64,000 nucleotides of DNA, from contig NZ_NJNQ01000001.1 in NCBI RefSeq assembly GCF_002742445.1, forward strand, positions 291,969 through 355,968. The letters are read 5' to 3'. The notes under the pieces were generated by a model. That model ran no database searches, was not told the origin of the DNA, and saw nothing but the letters and a program-made list of their open reading frames with translations. Of the stretch, positions 62,319 to 64,000 are shown one piece after another; position 1 is the first letter of the stretch, and each line of letters begins with the position of its first letter. This DNA is from Bifidobacterium sp. N4G05. Lineage in GTDB: Bacteria; Actinomycetota; Actinomycetes; Actinomycetales; Bifidobacteriaceae. A program made the translations under genes and the position numbers.

Positions 62319-63743
62319 ATGACCAATTCAGTCCTCGCCGGCGCCAAAAGCATCGGCCAACATCTTTTCGGAGGGTACGCGGAGCTTCTTCGCATACCGC
62401 ACACCGCCCGATTTTCGGTCGGTTCAGTGATCGCATGCATGCCGTTCCCGATGGTCGGCATGACGATTACGATTTCCGTGCAGCATTATTACGGCAATTA
62501 TTCGCTGGCAGGCGCGCTGACGGCCGTGCAGGCGATCGCGCTGGCCGTTGCGAGCCCGGTGCTCGGCAAGCTGGTTGACAAGTTCGGCCAGCGTCAGGTG
62601 TCGATTCCGACAATCATCGTGTGGATGATTGCGGCGACCGCACTGGTTTCCTGCATCACCGCCCGAGTGCCGTCGTGGATTCTGTTCTGTATCGTACCGT
62701 TCATGGCGGCGATTCCGCCGTGGGGCGCGATGAGCCGTCAGCGTTGGACCACGCTGCTTAAAGGTGACACGGAGAAAACCAACCGCGCGCTTTCGCTTTC
62801 CGGCGTGTTCGACGAATGCATGTGGGTGATCGGCAATCCGCTCGCCTCCACACTGGCCGTGATTTCCGGGCTGTTGGCATTCTCATTCACTGGCGTGTGT
62901 GTGGTGGTCGGTGCGCTCATGTTCCTCACCGAACTTTCCACCGAGCCGAAATCGCAGACGCAGCTGGCTCGCGAAGCGGGCATGACCCGCAAGGAATACC
63001 GTGAGCGCGAAGCCGCCCGTTCCAAGGCGTTGCAGGCGGAAGCGGCCATTGAGTACGCTCGCGATCGCGCACGTTCCGAAGGCAAAACGGCTGCGGAAGT
63101 GCAGGCCGCCATGGATCAGGCCGCCGCCGATGTGAATGCCGGGCGCAAGGAATCGATTTGGGGGCCGGGCCTAATCGCCGTATGCGTGACGTGGTTCGGT
63201 TTGGGCGCGTTCCAGTCGGCCGCCAGCATTTCGATCGTCGCGTTCGCCACGGAAGCGAATATGAAGCAGTACACCGGTTTCGTGTTCGCCTGCTTCTCGT
63301 TCAGCTCGCTGATCGGCGCGCTCGTGTATGGCGCAAAGAATTGGACTATTCCGCTGTGGAAGCGTTTCTACTTCTGCCTTGCCGTGGTCGATCTGGGCAT
63401 CGGCTCGTTCATGTTCGCCAAACATCTGTGGGTGATCATGATCATCTACCTGTTCATCGGCGTATGCCAGGCACCGACGTGGGTGAACGGCAACCAGCTG
63501 ATGCTGCACTTGGTGCCGCCCACACGCTTCACCGAAGGCATGGCCTGGATGGGTGCGATGAACTCAATCGGCGGTTCCGTCGGCTCGGCGATTGCCGGCC
63601 AGTTCATCGACCGTATGGGATCACACGGTGGTTTCATTGTAGTGACGGCTCTGGCGCTCACCTCGCTGGCGATCGCCCTGTTCGGCTTCAAGCAGATCAA
63701 GGACTCCACCGAGCAGCCCATGCTTACCACCGTAAGCGTGTGA
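62319..63743 (+). CDS. MFS transporter
   Basis: A 474-residue integral membrane protein with about 12 hydrophobic segments. It begins with a soluble stretch and the first segment at SVGSVIACMPFPMVGMTITISV; GKLVDKFGQRQVSIPT is the MFS A-motif loop after segment 2. A long central hydrophilic loop (about residues 210-275), rich in Ala, Glu, Arg and Gln with REAARSKALQAEAAIEYARDRARSEGKTAAEVQAAMDQ, forms a probable coiled coil. The substrate is unknown. AAAGGAG precedes the ATG at 62319. A perfect palindrome upstream suggests a specific repressor encoded elsewhere. Confidence 0.88.
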   Translation: MTNSVLAGAKSIGQHLFGGYAELLRIPHTARFSVGSVIACMPFPMVGMTITISVQHYYGNYSLAGALTAVQAIALAVASPVLGKLVDKFGQRQVSIPTIIVWMIAATALVSCITARVPSWILFCIVPFMAAIPPWGAMSRQRWTTLLKGDTEKTNRALSLSGVFDECMWVIGNPLASTLAVISGLLAFSFTGVCVVVGALMFLTELSTEPKSQTQLAREAGMTRKEYREREAARSKALQAEAAIEYARDRARSEGKTAAEVQAAMDQAAADVNAGRKESIWGPGLIAVCVTWFGLGAFQSAASISIVAFATEANMKQYTGFVFACFSFSSLIGALVYGAKNWTIPLWKRFYFCLAVVDLGIGSFMFAKHLWVIMIIYLFIGVCQAPTWVNGNQLMLHLVPPTRFTEGMAWMGAMNSIGGSVGSAIAGQFIDRMGSHGGFIVVTALALTSLAIALFGFKQIKDSTEQPMLTTVSV

Positions 63744-63773
63744 CCTTTCGCACGTAAAGCATGCAGAGCATAC

Positions 63774-63819
63774 GAAAAGGCGGTGCTTATACCTTTATAG
63801 GTGTAAGCACCGCCTTTTC
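63774..63819 (+). terminator. Terminator after the MFS gene
   Basis: GAAAAGGCGGTGCTTA (63774-63789) and TAAGCACCGCCTTTTC (63804-63819) pair perfectly; T/A runs at the ends allow use from both sides. Confidence 0.92.
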
Positions 63820-63919
63820 ATATTCAGGACTGTCCGGCCGTCTGCGCGAGTCGGGAATCAGGGCAGATTTGATCAGGGCAGATTTCCGGGTTGTGCAGAC
63901 AGATTTTCCGAATTCAGGA

Positions 63920-64000
63920 CTACTTGGGCCAACCGTTGGGGGTGTGCTCCAGCGACCATATGCCAAGCTTGTGCGAGAAGCTGTTCTGCCACTTGGCTTC
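63920..64000 (-). CDS. 3' end of a gene cut by the window edge
   Basis: On the minus strand the last 26 codons read EAKWQNSFSHKLGIWSLEHT and then PNGWPK before a TAG at 63920-63922. The length is too short to place in a family. The frame is open to the window edge, so a gene convergent with the MFS transporter probably ends here. Confidence 0.5.
   Translation of the reverse strand, partial: EAKWQNSFSHKLGIWSLEHTPNGWPK

Overview
The window looks like a chromosomal segment of a high-GC Gram-positive actinobacterium, most probably a Bifidobacterium. The reasons are the protein families (DUF3039, a Zn-ribbon L32, a short 6-phosphogluconate dehydrogenase in a gluconate cluster, an Atg22-like MFS transporter, a GltX without a visible GlnRS) and the codon bias. 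Genus is inferred from family resemblance; no database was searched. No cas genes, phage structural genes or intact insertion sequences are seen.

Layout. 0.2-6.7 kb: DUF3039 gene, then coaD, a coiled-coil DivIVA-like gene, a YceD gene, rpmF, rnc, and ilvBN for branched-chain amino acids. 6.7-7.7 kb: a decayed stretch and an orphan lipoprotein. 7.9-12.7 kb: an ABC-F ATPase, a glutamine amidotransferase and cysS. 12.7-13.6 kb: a small HTH/nucleotidyltransferase pair, possibly a damaged toxin-antitoxin or defence module. 13.7-23.2 kb: translation and secretion core (ffh, rpsP-khpA-rimM-trmD, rsmD, recG, rpmB). 23.5-27.2 kb: an MFS transporter, an HTH-membrane protein, and a decayed zone with a frameshifted small gene and the 3' remnant of a second copy of the transporter. 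27.4-31.6 kb: gluconate regulon (GntR regulator, gntK, gntP, gnd). 31.9-38.9 kb: aminotransferase, TetR regulator, two tandem DUF2974 hydrolases, MscS channel, CPBP protease. 39.0-43.4 kb: a complete ABC importer. 43.6-49.2 kb: cell envelope genes (ddl, gpsA, a PlsC-like gene, murA). 49.6-54.6 kb: a dihydroorotate-dehydrogenase-like gene, leuD, leuC and a divergent IclR regulator. 54.7-64 kb: metallophosphoesterase, tRNA-Gln, tRNA-Glu and gltX, a DUF805 protein, an unknown protein, a phosphoglycerate-mutase-like protein, an MFS transporter behind a perfect 30-bp palindrome, and the 3' end of one more gene.

The most unusual feature is non-coding. Five intergenic arrays carry short palindromic cores at an almost invariant step. 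One family has a 22-bp palindrome every 51 bp (three copies before gntP, three after gnd, two diverged copies before rpsP). The other has a TTCCAGTCACTGGAA core every 53 bp (five copies between rpmB and recG, four and six copies on either side of the pyrD-like gene). The intervals are themselves semi-conserved, so these are degenerate tandem repeats, not CRISPR. Fragments with the same words also occur inside coding sequence (pyrD, possibly trmD). This looks like a repeat system of unknown role, with a step close to five turns of DNA.
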